Source of the DNA: Bradyrhizobium sediminis
GTDB taxonomy: Bacteria; Pseudomonadota; Alphaproteobacteria; Rhizobiales; Xanthobacteraceae
Assembly: GCF_018736085.1 (NCBI RefSeq)
Contig: NZ_CP076134.1
Location: 496,001 to 560,000 of the forward strand
Direction of reading: 5' to 3'
DNA: 64,000 nt
A model generated the notes under the pieces. It had not been told where the DNA came from. It did no database searches and saw only the letters and a program-made list of their open reading frames with translations. Positions 37,068 through 45,207 of this stretch are shown here, piece after piece. Each line of letters begins with the position of its first letter. The first letter of the stretch is position 1. Position numbers and translations under genes: made by a program.

Positions 37068-37301
37068 ATGAGTATAGTATTCCTGCGCCTGCCTGCCGTG
37101 AAAGAGCGGACCGGCTTGAAAGAGACGACGATCTACAAAGGAATTGCCGAGCGCACCTTTCCGCCATCCATTCCCTTGACCGAGCGCTGCGTCGGCTGGC
37201 GCGAAGATCAGATAGTCGCATGGTGCGAGGCGAAGGCTGAGGGCAGGGCCATCCGCTTCGATGCGCCGGCCCCTGCCAAGCGCAAGCGATTGCGGGCATG
37301 A
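37068..37301 (+). CDS. AlpA-like phage regulator / excisionase
   Basis: The 77-residue protein has a MerR-like winged helix: FLRLPAVKERTGLKETTIYK, then FPPSIPLTERCVGWREDQIV, AWCEAKAEGR. This is the AlpA pattern, found in satellites and prophages where it activates excision or acts as a directionality factor. A GAGGAG at about 37052-37057 precedes the ATG. It is probably the partner of the integrase. Confidence 0.88.
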   Translation: MSIVFLRLPAVKERTGLKETTIYKGIAERTFPPSIPLTERCVGWREDQIVAWCEAKAEGRAIRFDAPAPAKRKRLRA

Positions 37302-37476
37302 TCTCGCCCCGGTTGCTTCACTCGATCCAAAAATGCCAGCTTGAATGCAGAAGGGGCGCACCCCGACCAAGGATGCGCCCCGATAATTGATCGGAAAGCC
37401 TCGCCAGCTTTGCCGATCCGCATCAGCCGCCCGCCAAGGCGCTGATGCTGCAACCGCATGATTAGGATGCGCTGCC

Positions 37477-38658
37477 GTGCAGCAAAGATGCCATAGAGCG
37501 CCTTCCGGTGCCACCCGTGCCAAGATCGGCCAGCAGACGCGCTCGGCTGACGCCCAGAGACAACCGTCAGAGGGCTTGCGGCCTGATGACGGCTCCGATC
37601 CCGCGCCACATTATCCGACGGCATCAGACGGCCTCGGCCGCCCGACAGCGCTGCACCCCTATCGCGATGTTGTCGGCGTCTGGCTCCGTGATCCGCTCGG
37701 ACCCGATGATCTGGCCCAACTTCAAAGCCTTTGCGGCGGTAAGCTCGGCCATCGCATTCGCAAGCCGCGCTTCCGGCGCGACGATCGGCCCGATCTTGAA
37801 TATGCGCAGCGCCTGACCCTGCGACAGCCGACCGCCGCCGCCCTCGAATATCTCGGCAAGCGCAATGACGTGCTGCTCGTCTATTCCGAACTCGCCTTGG
37901 ACCGCATTTATGACAGTAGAGATGACCAGCAAGCCGCTCTGCAATTTGTTATTGAGCACTCGCTGATAAGGGATCGGCGGGGTCAATTCATGCGCGTCTG
38001 CCTCGGCCCGAAAGGCCTGACGCTTTATTCCGGCCAGCGCGGCTCCAAGCATCTGGCCGTCACCTATGCCGATAAGAAATCCAAGGTAGCCAAATCGTCA
38101 GTTCCGCCGCTGCATGATGAACGACGCACCCAAGGCCCTCAGGCCCACCGGCGTAAGGGCATATCCACCTTGGCCGACTTGCTGCGATTGGATGAGCAGC
38201 AATTCTGGAACCAGCATCAGCACTATTACCGCGTCCATGATGTCGAAGGGCTTGGCCGCGCCTACCTCAACTATCTGGATCGCCAAGAAAACCCAACCAG
38301 TCTCGCGCGGAGGAAGGCCAAGCTCAAGCGGATCGGCAACACCGTCATCAATATCGATAAGCGGATGGGCCACCAGCTTATCCGGACGCTTGGCTCATTC
38401 AGGCCTGCGCAGATCACGCTCAGCAAAGCAGCCAAGAAAGCCGGAACGCCGATACAGCGGATGCTAGGGTATTGGAGCATCCATGCGGCGCATTCCATCC
38501 AGAACCTCTATGACCGGCTAAACCACATCATTCCACTGGATCGCTTCATCAGCCGCATCAGTGTGGATGCTAATTCCGAGATGCGCTGCTCGATCAGGGG
38601 CCCGGACTTGAAGCCGCCGCGAGCTTCCGGCCGAGCCACGCCCCGACGGATGTCATAA
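37477..38658 (+). CDS. Possible replication initiator (Rep-like)
   Basis: The frame opens after a TGA at 37459-37461, so the first usable codon is GTG at 37477; the early residues look like a disordered leader and the true start may be later. The 393-residue protein has the segments HPYRDVVGVWLRDPLGPDDL, GLTLYSGQRGSKHLAVTYAD, and PPLHDERRTQGPQA, which recall the Rep_trans-type initiators of rolling-circle elements (word, GxR, YDK-like, ExR). I could not identify the catalytic tyrosine with certainty. Position after AlpA and before packaging genes fits. Confidence 0.5.
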   Translation: MQQRCHRAPSGATRAKIGQQTRSADAQRQPSEGLRPDDGSDPAPHYPTASDGLGRPTALHPYRDVVGVWLRDPLGPDDLAQLQSLCGGKLGHRIRKPRFRRDDRPDLEYAQRLTLRQPTAAALEYLGKRNDVLLVYSELALDRIYDSRDDQQAALQFVIEHSLIRDRRGQFMRVCLGPKGLTLYSGQRGSKHLAVTYADKKSKVAKSSVPPLHDERRTQGPQAHRRKGISTLADLLRLDEQQFWNQHQHYYRVHDVEGLGRAYLNYLDRQENPTSLARRKAKLKRIGNTVINIDKRMGHQLIRTLGSFRPAQITLSKAAKKAGTPIQRMLGYWSIHAAHSIQNLYDRLNHIIPLDRFISRISVDANSEMRCSIRGPDLKPPRASGRATPRRMS

Positions 38659-38899
38659 TCAGCAAAGCGCCGAGAATAACGCAGAAGGTAATTGGATCGA
38701 ATGCATTTGGATGCCTAACCCACCAACAGCCGATGAATGCCCCTATCAAGCTTACCGAAAAGCAGGCTAGGAAGCTGCTATCACGGCGCGTCACAAACAC
38801 CCCAATTGGAAAGCCCAGCACGAGCCCGGGAATTGCTGCGGCCAAAAGCGCACCCACGCCGAACGCTAGAAAAATGATGACTACACCAGCATCAGTCAT
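38594..38899 (-). CDS. Small membrane protein, function unknown
   Basis: This 101-residue protein has three likely membrane segments: VVIIFLAFGVGALLAAAIPG with LVLGFPIGVFV, SFLACFSVSLIGAFIGCWWV, and ITFCVILGALLIMTSVGAWL. GAGG lies 9 bases before the ATG. Its 3' end overlaps the end of the Rep-like gene on the other strand by 65 bases. It could be a superinfection-exclusion or lysis-type protein, but nothing in the sequence proves it. Confidence 0.55.
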   Translation of the reverse strand: MTDAGVVIIFLAFGVGALLAAAIPGLVLGFPIGVFVTRRDSSFLACFSVSLIGAFIGCWWVRHPNAFDPITFCVILGALLIMTSVGAWLGRKLAAASSPGP

Positions 38900-38942
38900 T
38901 GGGATTGCCTCAACCAGAATTTGATATCATCGCGACCAATCC

Positions 38943-39251
38943 TCAATAGAACCTAAATGCTCCAAGAATGCTGGTCGCCCGGAACTCATCAGATGCTAGC
39001 CATAACTTAGCAGCACGATCCCCAGCCCAGAATTTCTCCCAAGCTCCGCGCGAAGAAAACAGCAGCCAGCACACGCGCCAGCAACAGCGCAATGAACAGC
39101 ACGCCGCCCGCGCAAGCGAGAAAGCGACGATGCCAGCGCATAAGCGGCGATGCACCTCGCACAATCCAGCCATTGTGAACCTACCCATGATCCGGATTTG
39201 GCACGGATCGAAATCGATCATTTTGACGATGATCCGGACAAACCTAGCCAA
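38943..39251 (-). CDS. Possible small cysteine-rich membrane protein
   Basis: The open frame encodes 102 residues; a shorter version from MAGLCEVHRRLCAGI has AGGT upstream of its ATG. It has one hydrophobic, Cys-rich segment (FSLARAACCSLRCCWRVCWL). The opposite strand is also open here, and I recognise no family, so this is only a possible gene in the gap between 38900 and 39426. Confidence 0.3.
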   Translation of the reverse strand: MARFVRIIVKMIDFDPCQIRIMGRFTMAGLCEVHRRLCAGIVAFSLARAACCSLRCCWRVCWLLFSSRGAWEKFWAGDRAAKLWLASDEFRATSILGAFRFY

Positions 39252-39426
39252 CTGAGAAGCAAAGCGATTTGCTCGATTGAGGGAAAGCCTGCGGACATGC
39301 AGTCCGCCTAACCGGTAAGCAGAAGCACGCTAATTTAAAGCGGTTGATCACGACAAGCGCGATGACGCTAGCTCTACCCATGACGCGCTGCCCATTAGCT
39401 CGCAGCGAGAATTGGGTAAAATCGAG

Positions 39427-39933
39427 ATGCTGAAAAGACTAAGAGCGAATGCGAGAAAAGCACCTGCGCCTTATCGAGGCAGCAGCGCCGATGGCCGTCA
39501 TTCATCACGCATCAGCACAGGCCGCGATCTACTGCCCAATGAAGATGGGCGATCACGATGGGCTCGATTGCTCAAGGCAACCTATCGAGCGCTGATCCAG
39601 CATTGCGGTGGTGATGATATCATCAGCGATATGCAGCGCATGGCATGCCGCCGCGTCGCTGCACTCGAGGCCGAGCTTATCCATATCGAAGATCGGATAG
39701 CGAAGCTCCGGCGCTCTCGCAGAGAACCACCAGCCTCATTGCTGGCGACCTATGCATCGCTGACTGCCCAGCAGCATCGATTGAGCAAAGAGCTTGGGTG
39801 GTCTCGGCATGCGAAGCCGCTCAATGATGAACCGAAGGACCTACAGAGCTATCTCGCGAGCAAGGCCAATGCTCATCACCATCGCAATGGACGCATTCAT
39901 GCGCTGACCATCGAGCATGAGGACATCGACTGA
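39427..39933 (+). CDS. Terminase small-subunit-like protein (candidate)
   Basis: I use the ATG at 39427 (MLKRLRANARKAP). The 168-residue protein is basic at the N-terminus. The rest is helical, with the pattern RVAALEAELIHIEDRIAKLR, PPASLLATYASLTAQQHRLS, KELGWSRHAKPLNDEPKDLQ, which resembles phage small terminase subunits of the P27-like group. It lies two genes upstream of the large terminase, the standard place. Without a profile search the call stays tentative. Confidence 0.5.
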   Translation: MLKRLRANARKAPAPYRGSSADGRHSSRISTGRDLLPNEDGRSRWARLLKATYRALIQHCGGDDIISDMQRMACRRVAALEAELIHIEDRIAKLRRSRREPPASLLATYASLTAQQHRLSKELGWSRHAKPLNDEPKDLQSYLASKANAHHHRNGRIHALTIEHEDID

Positions 39934-40405
39934 TGCCCCTCGCTCGCAAATTGATCCGATGGTGGAAGCGGCTCTTGCGATGCCGGAGGCCATGATGGTC
40001 AACCGGATCATTCATCGCATCAGGCCGGGCTACCCTCGCTACCTGACCCAGGATCGTCTGCGCAAGCTCCGCGAGGATTTCAATCTGCATCGCTGGAACG
40101 CCCGGGTGCGGGGCATCGAGTTCACTCTGTCGTTCGGCGAATGGCTCGGCATCTGGATTGCGTCTCGCAAGCTTTTGCGGCGTGGATGCCGACGCGGGCA
40201 ATATGTGATGGCGCGGATCGGAGATCGCGGTGCTTATGCCGTGGGTAATGTGAACATCGTCCTCGCCACCGAGAATATTGCGGAGGCTCGTCGCGGCAAG
40301 CCCGGCACGCCCCACTCGGCGGAGACCCGCTGCCTCCTCTCGCTGAACTCGATCCTTTGGTGGTCGGCACGGCGCGAAGCCGCTCGCACGGAGGCGCGTC
40401 CATGA
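39917..40405 (+). CDS. Phage-like protein of unknown function before the terminase
   Basis: The ATG at 39917 lies inside the end of the preceding gene; an alternative start is MVEAALAMPEAMMVN at 39959. The 162-residue protein contains GEWLGIWIASRKLLRR and a segment typical of HNH-associated or phage restriction-like proteins (GAYAVGNVNIVLATENIAEA). No catalytic histidines of an HNH nuclease are clear. Its stop overlaps the terminase start (ATGA), so it is part of the same transcription unit. Confidence 0.6.
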   Translation: MRTSTDAPRSQIDPMVEAALAMPEAMMVNRIIHRIRPGYPRYLTQDRLRKLREDFNLHRWNARVRGIEFTLSFGEWLGIWIASRKLLRRGCRRGQYVMARIGDRGAYAVGNVNIVLATENIAEARRGKPGTPHSAETRCLLSLNSILWWSARREAARTEARP

Positions 40406-41991
40406 TCGCGCGCATCAGGCCAGCCCCAAATCCCCGCCATCGCGCGGCACAGCCCCCGACGAGCCGCGCTGGAAAGCCGGATGGCATCTCAATCCTTGAT
40501 GCCGTCCGCGATGAGCGGCTTTTCTGGCCTTGGTTCTCTAAACGGCCGAATAGCTGGGCCGCTTGGCTGACCTTTCTGTGTGCACTCTTCGCGCTGGAAA
40601 TGACGCCAGACCAATTGCGGCTCTACCGGCAATGCACAGGCCGCAAGATGCCGCCGCAGGGGGTGGCGCGTTTTTCGTACCTCATATGTGGGCGAAGGGC
40701 TGGGAAGTCCTTCATTCTGGCGCTCGTCGCCACCTTCTTGGCTTGCTTCTTTAACTACGCGCCCTATCTGGCGCGCGGTGAGCGCGGCACCGTCATGATT
40801 GTCGCCAGCGACCGCCGCCAAGCTCGGACCATCCTCCGGTATATCCGCGCCCTGCTCAAAGAAGTGCCGCTACTCAAGCGCATGATCGAACGCGAGACGG
40901 CGGAAGGCTTCGATCTCACGAACCGGGTGACAATCGAAATCAGCACCGCCTCCATGAAATCGGTGCGCGGCTATACGGTGGTGGCCGCATTGCTCGACGA
41001 GGCCGCCTTCTTCTCGACTGAGGAAGGATCGGCATCACCCGACGCGGAGATCGTGAAGGCCATCAAGCCCGCGATGTCCACCATTCCGAATGCCATGCTG
41101 CTGGTCGCAAGCTCGCCCTATGCCAAGCGCGGGATCCTTTACGAGGCCTATCGCGATCACTTCGGCAAGGAGGGCGATCCGACGCTCGTCTGGCAAGCGG
41201 ACACGCGCACCATGAACCCGAGCGTGCCGCAAAGCGAGATCGATGACGCCTACGCGGCCGATCCGGCCTCAGCCTCCGCAGAATTTGGCGCGCAATTCCG
41301 GACCGACATTGAAAGCTATATAACCGTTGAGGCTGTGCTGGCCTGCGTCTCGGAAGGCCTCTTTGAGCGGCCTCGCGTGAGCGGCGTCACCTATTCCGCA
41401 TTCATTGACCCGTCGGGCGGCTCCGGCCAAGACAGCTTCACCTTAGGCATCGGCCATTTCGATAAGGCGACCGATATTGCGATCGTCGATGCGATCCGCG
41501 AGCGCAAGCCGCCGTTTTCGCCGCAGGCTGTCATTGAGGAATACGCCGCGCTGCTCAAGTCTTACAACATCACCAAGATCGTCGGAGATAAATTCGCCGG
41601 TGAATTTGCGCGCGAGCCCTTCCGCGCTTTCGGCATCACCTACGATCCGAGCGCCAAGCCTAAATCGGATTTGTATAGAGACACCTTGCCTCTGATTAAC
41701 AGTCGCAAGGTAGACTTGCTGGATCACAAGCGAATGGTCCAGCAATTCGTCGGCCTCGAACGGCGAACCGCGCGAAGCGGCAAAGACAGCATCGACCACG
41801 GCCCCAATCAGCACGACGATATAGCCAACTGCGTCGCCGGATTGATCGCGACCATGAAGATCAGACCTTTCAGGTACGATAGTGACCTTCATTGGGTGTG
41901 CGGTGATGATGACACAGACTTCAATGCCGAGTGGCGCGCCGAAGGCCTCCGGCATCATCTCCTATTCGGCGGAAGAGGACTATTCAGATGA
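40402..41991 (+). CDS. Phage terminase large subunit
   Basis: The 529-residue packaging motor has a Walker A-like motif GRRAGKS at residues 97-103 and a Walker B YTVVAALLDEAAF with D199-E200. The C-terminal RNase H-like nuclease shows YSAFIDPSGGSGQDSF (first Asp), IVDAIRERKPP, KIVGDKFAGE, and HDDIANCVAGL (last Asp). It packages and cuts DNA at a portal. No portal or capsid gene follows. ATGA overlaps link it to both neighbours. Confidence 0.9.
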   Translation: MIARIRPAPNPRHRAAQPPTSRAGKPDGISILDAVRDERLFWPWFSKRPNSWAAWLTFLCALFALEMTPDQLRLYRQCTGRKMPPQGVARFSYLICGRRAGKSFILALVATFLACFFNYAPYLARGERGTVMIVASDRRQARTILRYIRALLKEVPLLKRMIERETAEGFDLTNRVTIEISTASMKSVRGYTVVAALLDEAAFFSTEEGSASPDAEIVKAIKPAMSTIPNAMLLVASSPYAKRGILYEAYRDHFGKEGDPTLVWQADTRTMNPSVPQSEIDDAYAADPASASAEFGAQFRTDIESYITVEAVLACVSEGLFERPRVSGVTYSAFIDPSGGSGQDSFTLGIGHFDKATDIAIVDAIRERKPPFSPQAVIEEYAALLKSYNITKIVGDKFAGEFAREPFRAFGITYDPSAKPKSDLYRDTLPLINSRKVDLLDHKRMVQQFVGLERRTARSGKDSIDHGPNQHDDIANCVAGLIATMKIRPFRYDSDLHWVCGDDDTDFNAEWRAEGLRHHLLFGGRGLFR

Positions 41992-42374
41992 TCGAACTCT
42001 ATGACGAAAAGGGCCACAAGCTGGCTTCGGGCACGATCGTGCCGGATGGCGGCAAGATCAAGGTGCCGGTGCAATTGATGGATGCCGACCGTGATCTCGC
42101 GGACATCAGGGACATTGTGGACATCGCGAGGCTTGCGGCCAGTCAGCCCACCGTCACAGTGACGCGAAATCGGCCCGGCTCGGTGGCGCTGACCGATGCC
42201 GACCGGGCCACCCGTGAGAAAGCGCTGGATGCTCGCGATAAGCGGCTCGTCGATGCTTGGAAAAATCCTCAGGCGGCGGATATCGCCAAATCCGAGACAA
42301 AGCAGCCGACGACGCCGACAGGCGATGCGGCAGATCGGCGCGACGCTCGCCTCCGCGACGCATGGAGGAACTGA
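41988..42374 (+). CDS. Small phage-like protein after the terminase
   Basis: The start overlaps the terminase stop (ATGA). The 128-residue protein begins with a compact beta-like stretch (MIELYDEKGHKLASGTIVPD) and ends in a charged, helical, repeated motif: ALDARDKRLVDAWKNPQAAD and, 30 residues later, DRRDARLRDAWRN. The repeated RDxRLxDAW element suggests internal duplication. The function is unknown. Confidence 0.7.
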   Translation: MIELYDEKGHKLASGTIVPDGGKIKVPVQLMDADRDLADIRDIVDIARLAASQPTVTVTRNRPGSVALTDADRATREKALDARDKRLVDAWKNPQAADIAKSETKQPTTPTGDAADRRDARLRDAWRN

Positions 42375-42375
42375 C

Positions 42376-43236
42376 ATGCAGCTTCCGACCCTAGCACGAG
42401 TAAAGCTGGATCGGCTCATGGCGCGCGAACAGGAGGCACGCGATGCCGCGTCTTCTGTTACGCGTCGAGCATCCGATCTCGGCAGAGCGCTGGCGACGGC
42501 TCCGGCATCAGAAGCCGCCAATATCGAACACGAACTGACCCGGCTTCGCGCTCGGCAATCGGAGCTTGCCGCCAAGCACCGGAACCAAGCCGATCTGATT
42601 GCCGCGATCACTCACTGGCTTTCGAGCGCGACCGGCACCCTGGAAACGGTGAAGCCTGCGAAGGCGGCGCTGCAAAAGGGAGAGACGATATCGGCGGCGG
42701 TCGTCCGTCTCCGGGCGCGTATCCACGCGCTGACGACGGAGCGCGTCAAAGTCATGCAGGCCGGAGTACCGATCGCCGACCTCAAGGCGCAAGCCGCTGC
42801 TTACGTCGATGCTCTGGTAGACCGCGGTCGCCCGCGGATCATCGCGGATCATCGTCGCGACTTTGAGGTGCAATTTCGTGTGGGCGAGACTTGGAGCGAT
42901 GCCGGACTTGCCGGACGCCTTCCGGCGATCCTCGCGTGGCTTGATCCGGATCAATTCCTAGCCAAGCTGAACCAGACCATCGATGCGATGCCGACGCCGC
43001 CATTCGCCATGTCAGGGAAGGCCCGCGCGCAAAAACTGATCGCGCTCGAGGCCTCGCTCCTGCAATGCGAGCGCGAGGAAGAGGCATTGATCGAAAGCTC
43101 CGAAGAAACCGGACCAGTGATTTTGCGCCGCCTGACGGCCGATCCGCGCGCCGTGCTCTGTCTCGGCATCAATCGGGGTCAAGCGGCAAAGCAAGAAGGG
43201 AAAGTGGAGCGAGTCAAAGCAGACGACGCAGCATGA
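42376..43236 (+). CDS. Coiled-coil protein of the mobile element
   Basis: It starts 2 bases after the preceding stop. The 286-residue protein is mostly helical: an N-terminal coiled coil (LDRLMAREQEARDAASSVTR, LTRLRARQSELAAKHRNQAD), a middle region with DRGRPRIIADHRRDFEVQF, and a C-terminal part with ALEASLLQCEREEEALIESS. No enzymatic motif is visible. In a complete phage a portal gene would be expected here, and this protein does not resemble one. Confidence 0.7.
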   Translation: MQLPTLARVKLDRLMAREQEARDAASSVTRRASDLGRALATAPASEAANIEHELTRLRARQSELAAKHRNQADLIAAITHWLSSATGTLETVKPAKAALQKGETISAAVVRLRARIHALTTERVKVMQAGVPIADLKAQAAAYVDALVDRGRPRIIADHRRDFEVQFRVGETWSDAGLAGRLPAILAWLDPDQFLAKLNQTIDAMPTPPFAMSGKARAQKLIALEASLLQCEREEEALIESSEETGPVILRRLTADPRAVLCLGINRGQAAKQEGKVERVKADDAA

Positions 43237-43741
43237 TCTTCAATCCCCTCTCGTGTCCCAAAGCGAGCCACCAGCGAGAGGGCGGTCTCCCGGATTGTAC
43301 GTCGATCCGATCCGGGAAGCGGACAAGTCGGCGAGTGTCCGTTTTCATGAAACAACCCCGACATCCCATGGCCGAATTCCAGCGGCGCGATGGGCTGGCC
43401 CGTCGCCGCTCTCTCACCTGCCAGCGGCGACGGGAGCAGTTTCGGATGGTGATGCATGACCGCCATCCGGTTCGAGCGCTGGTGGTCGCGCTCGCGGGAA
43501 GGCCGTCGCTGCGATCTAGGGGAATGGATCGGCAAGTGGCGGCCTTCTCGCTTGGGCATGCCAGTGGACGCCCTTGCTGGCGCGTCCAGAGGCCGACTGA
43601 CGCATTACTGCAACTCGCCGCCTATCTCGGCTCCCGGACTGGCTGATATCGGGCTGGACGGAGCGCGCGGCTAGATTTTTGAGGTGGCCCTATTGCAGCC
43701 GTGAGAATCGCGTCTAGGTGTTCCTTTAAAGGAGCCACTCA
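43237..43741. other. Gap with no supported gene
   Basis: About 505 bases between the coiled-coil gene and the next small gene. Several open frames overlap on both strands, none with a clear start signal or recognisable protein. It may be a decayed gene or a regulatory region. Confidence 0.4.
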
Positions 43742-43957
43742 ATGTACCAAGTTTCATTTTTTAAGGATAAGTCAGACCCTTTTACCTTCGCAGTGACGCC
43801 GGACAAATCTGGATCGGTCTTGCCATCACCGGGTAAATGGCAGCACTGGTTTTCGCAGATGGTTTATCCAGAGCACGCCATGCCGGAGAGCGAGCTAAAA
43901 AAGCTTGAAACCGGCTTTAAGAGCGACGGCTATTACGTCTTCCCGCGCAGAAAATAA
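43742..43957 (+). CDS. Small protein of unknown function
   Basis: An AAAGGAG site at 43728-43734 supports the ATG. The 71-residue product (MYQVSFFKDKSDPFTFAVTP, then GKWQHWFSQMVYPEHAMPES, ending SDGYYVFPRRK) is rich in aromatic residues. Its base composition is more AT-rich than the chromosome. No family is recognised. Confidence 0.65.
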   Translation: MYQVSFFKDKSDPFTFAVTPDKSGSVLPSPGKWQHWFSQMVYPEHAMPESELKKLETGFKSDGYYVFPRRK

Positions 43958-44104
43958 GGGAAGCGGGCAGCAACGCCCGCATACTGAAAGGTCGCGGCCT
44001 CCGTTAGCGCCAAGCGAAGTTGGCGATTTCCTGTGCGCTGGATTTTCATGAGCCACAATCCCTAGGGGCTGGACTCATCGTTCCCTTTTTGTTCTAATTC
44101 GCTC

Positions 44105-44509
44105 ATGGCGAATGAGCGACCCGCTAGCTGGCGAATGCCCTCCCCCAAGCAGATGGAAAAGCTGGCGCGGGAGGCTGCGCGTCAGCCGGATCGCGAGAAG
44201 CCGGAACCTGGCCCCGGCGATCCCCTGCCGGATGAATTATGGGATGCGGTCTTGGCCGACCCGCGCGCGGCTGGAAGGCCGCCGCTGCCGGTCCAGCAAT
44301 GCTGCCTCTCGGAAATTCCGCGCCATGTCCTGCGAGTCGAATGCATGCGCTGCTTTCGCATTATCGAAATTCAGAAGGCCGATGCGGTCAAATATTATGG
44401 GCCGCACGCCGTCTGGAAGGATGTCGGCCAGCGGCTGCTAGACCAGACCTGCAGCAACCGCACAGGCCGGCACGAGGAGGACGGATGCTGGCCTGATTGG
44501 AGGGGATGA
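44105..44509 (+). CDS. Small protein with a Cys/His-rich C-terminus, unknown function
   Basis: The 134-residue protein starts with MANERPASWRMPSPKQMEKL and a Pro-rich acidic linker. It then has cysteines in VQQCCLSEIPRHVLRVECMR and CFRIIEI, and a C-terminal TCSNRTGRHEEDGCWPDWRG with His and Cys. The spacing could bind a metal ion. I know of no named family. Confidence 0.6.
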   Translation: MANERPASWRMPSPKQMEKLAREAARQPDREKPEPGPGDPLPDELWDAVLADPRAAGRPPLPVQQCCLSEIPRHVLRVECMRCFRIIEIQKADAVKYYGPHAVWKDVGQRLLDQTCSNRTGRHEEDGCWPDWRG

Positions 44510-44577
44510 CGCCTTAGCCGATACTCCACCTTATCGAGGGGCTCAACCCATGCTAGAGTTGAGTGGGGAGAAATTTC

Positions 44578-45207
44578 ATGAGCCGGGGCATCATCGGACT
44601 TTTTATCACGCTGACGATTGTCTGGCTTGCCTTCAGCGCGAACAAGGATACGTCTACGGCGACGAAATTACCGCCGCCGGATCATGCGAACACTGTGGTC
44701 GCCGCGTCGCAATTGAACGAGCAGTGGGAAAAGTCTTTCGACAAGACAGGCAAATATCCCGAGCGCCAAGACCCGAGTTTCCATCACTCAATGTATGGAT
44801 CACTGCTCCGCATTCCAGAAGAAAGCGATAGCTACTCGGCTGCGCGGCAGCTCGTCGACAAATTCGCTGTCCGACAATTGAAGATCAATGCTCAAGAGCG
44901 CAAGGCCAAGATAGAGCGCATCAGTAACGATGCTGACGGCCGCAAGCGCTTCGCTGACACACTCGACACCGGTTTCCTAAAAGCTGGCCGCGACGCTTCC
45001 TTCAAAGTCTCCGGAGCGAAGAACACGACGCTAGAAATGGTCTACATACTCATCAATCGACCGTTCGTTTACCAGATAACTAACGAAAGCAAATTCCTCG
45101 AGAATGCTTGGAACATGGGCTTCAAGAAAGTGATTTTCAGAAGCGGCTATGGATATGGGAGCAATGCTTGGACCTATGATGTCCCAAAAGAATGGGCCTT
45201 CAATTGA
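44578..45207 (+). CDS. Membrane-anchored protein coupled to the HEPN-like gene
   Basis: GTGGGGAG at 44563-44570 fixes the start. The 209-residue protein has one N-terminal hydrophobic segment (IIGLFITLTIVWLAFSA, residues 5-21), which could be an anchor or an uncleaved signal. The rest is charged and outside or inside the membrane depending on topology (RQLVDKFAVRQLKINAQERK, MVYILINRPFVYQITNESKF). The last 16 bases overlap the next gene, so the two are made together. The function is unknown; a two-gene defence module is one possibility. Confidence 0.75.
   Translation: MSRGIIGLFITLTIVWLAFSANKDTSTATKLPPPDHANTVVAASQLNEQWEKSFDKTGKYPERQDPSFHHSMYGSLLRIPEESDSYSAARQLVDKFAVRQLKINAQERKAKIERISNDADGRKRFADTLDTGFLKAGRDASFKVSGAKNTTLEMVYILINRPFVYQITNESKFLENAWNMGFKKVIFRSGYGYGSNAWTYDVPKEWAFN

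Noticed and set aside
43065..43646. Plus-strand 193-residue frame after the coiled-coil gene
   Set aside because: It starts inside the coiled-coil gene in another frame and the product is Arg-rich low complexity; a shadow is more likely.
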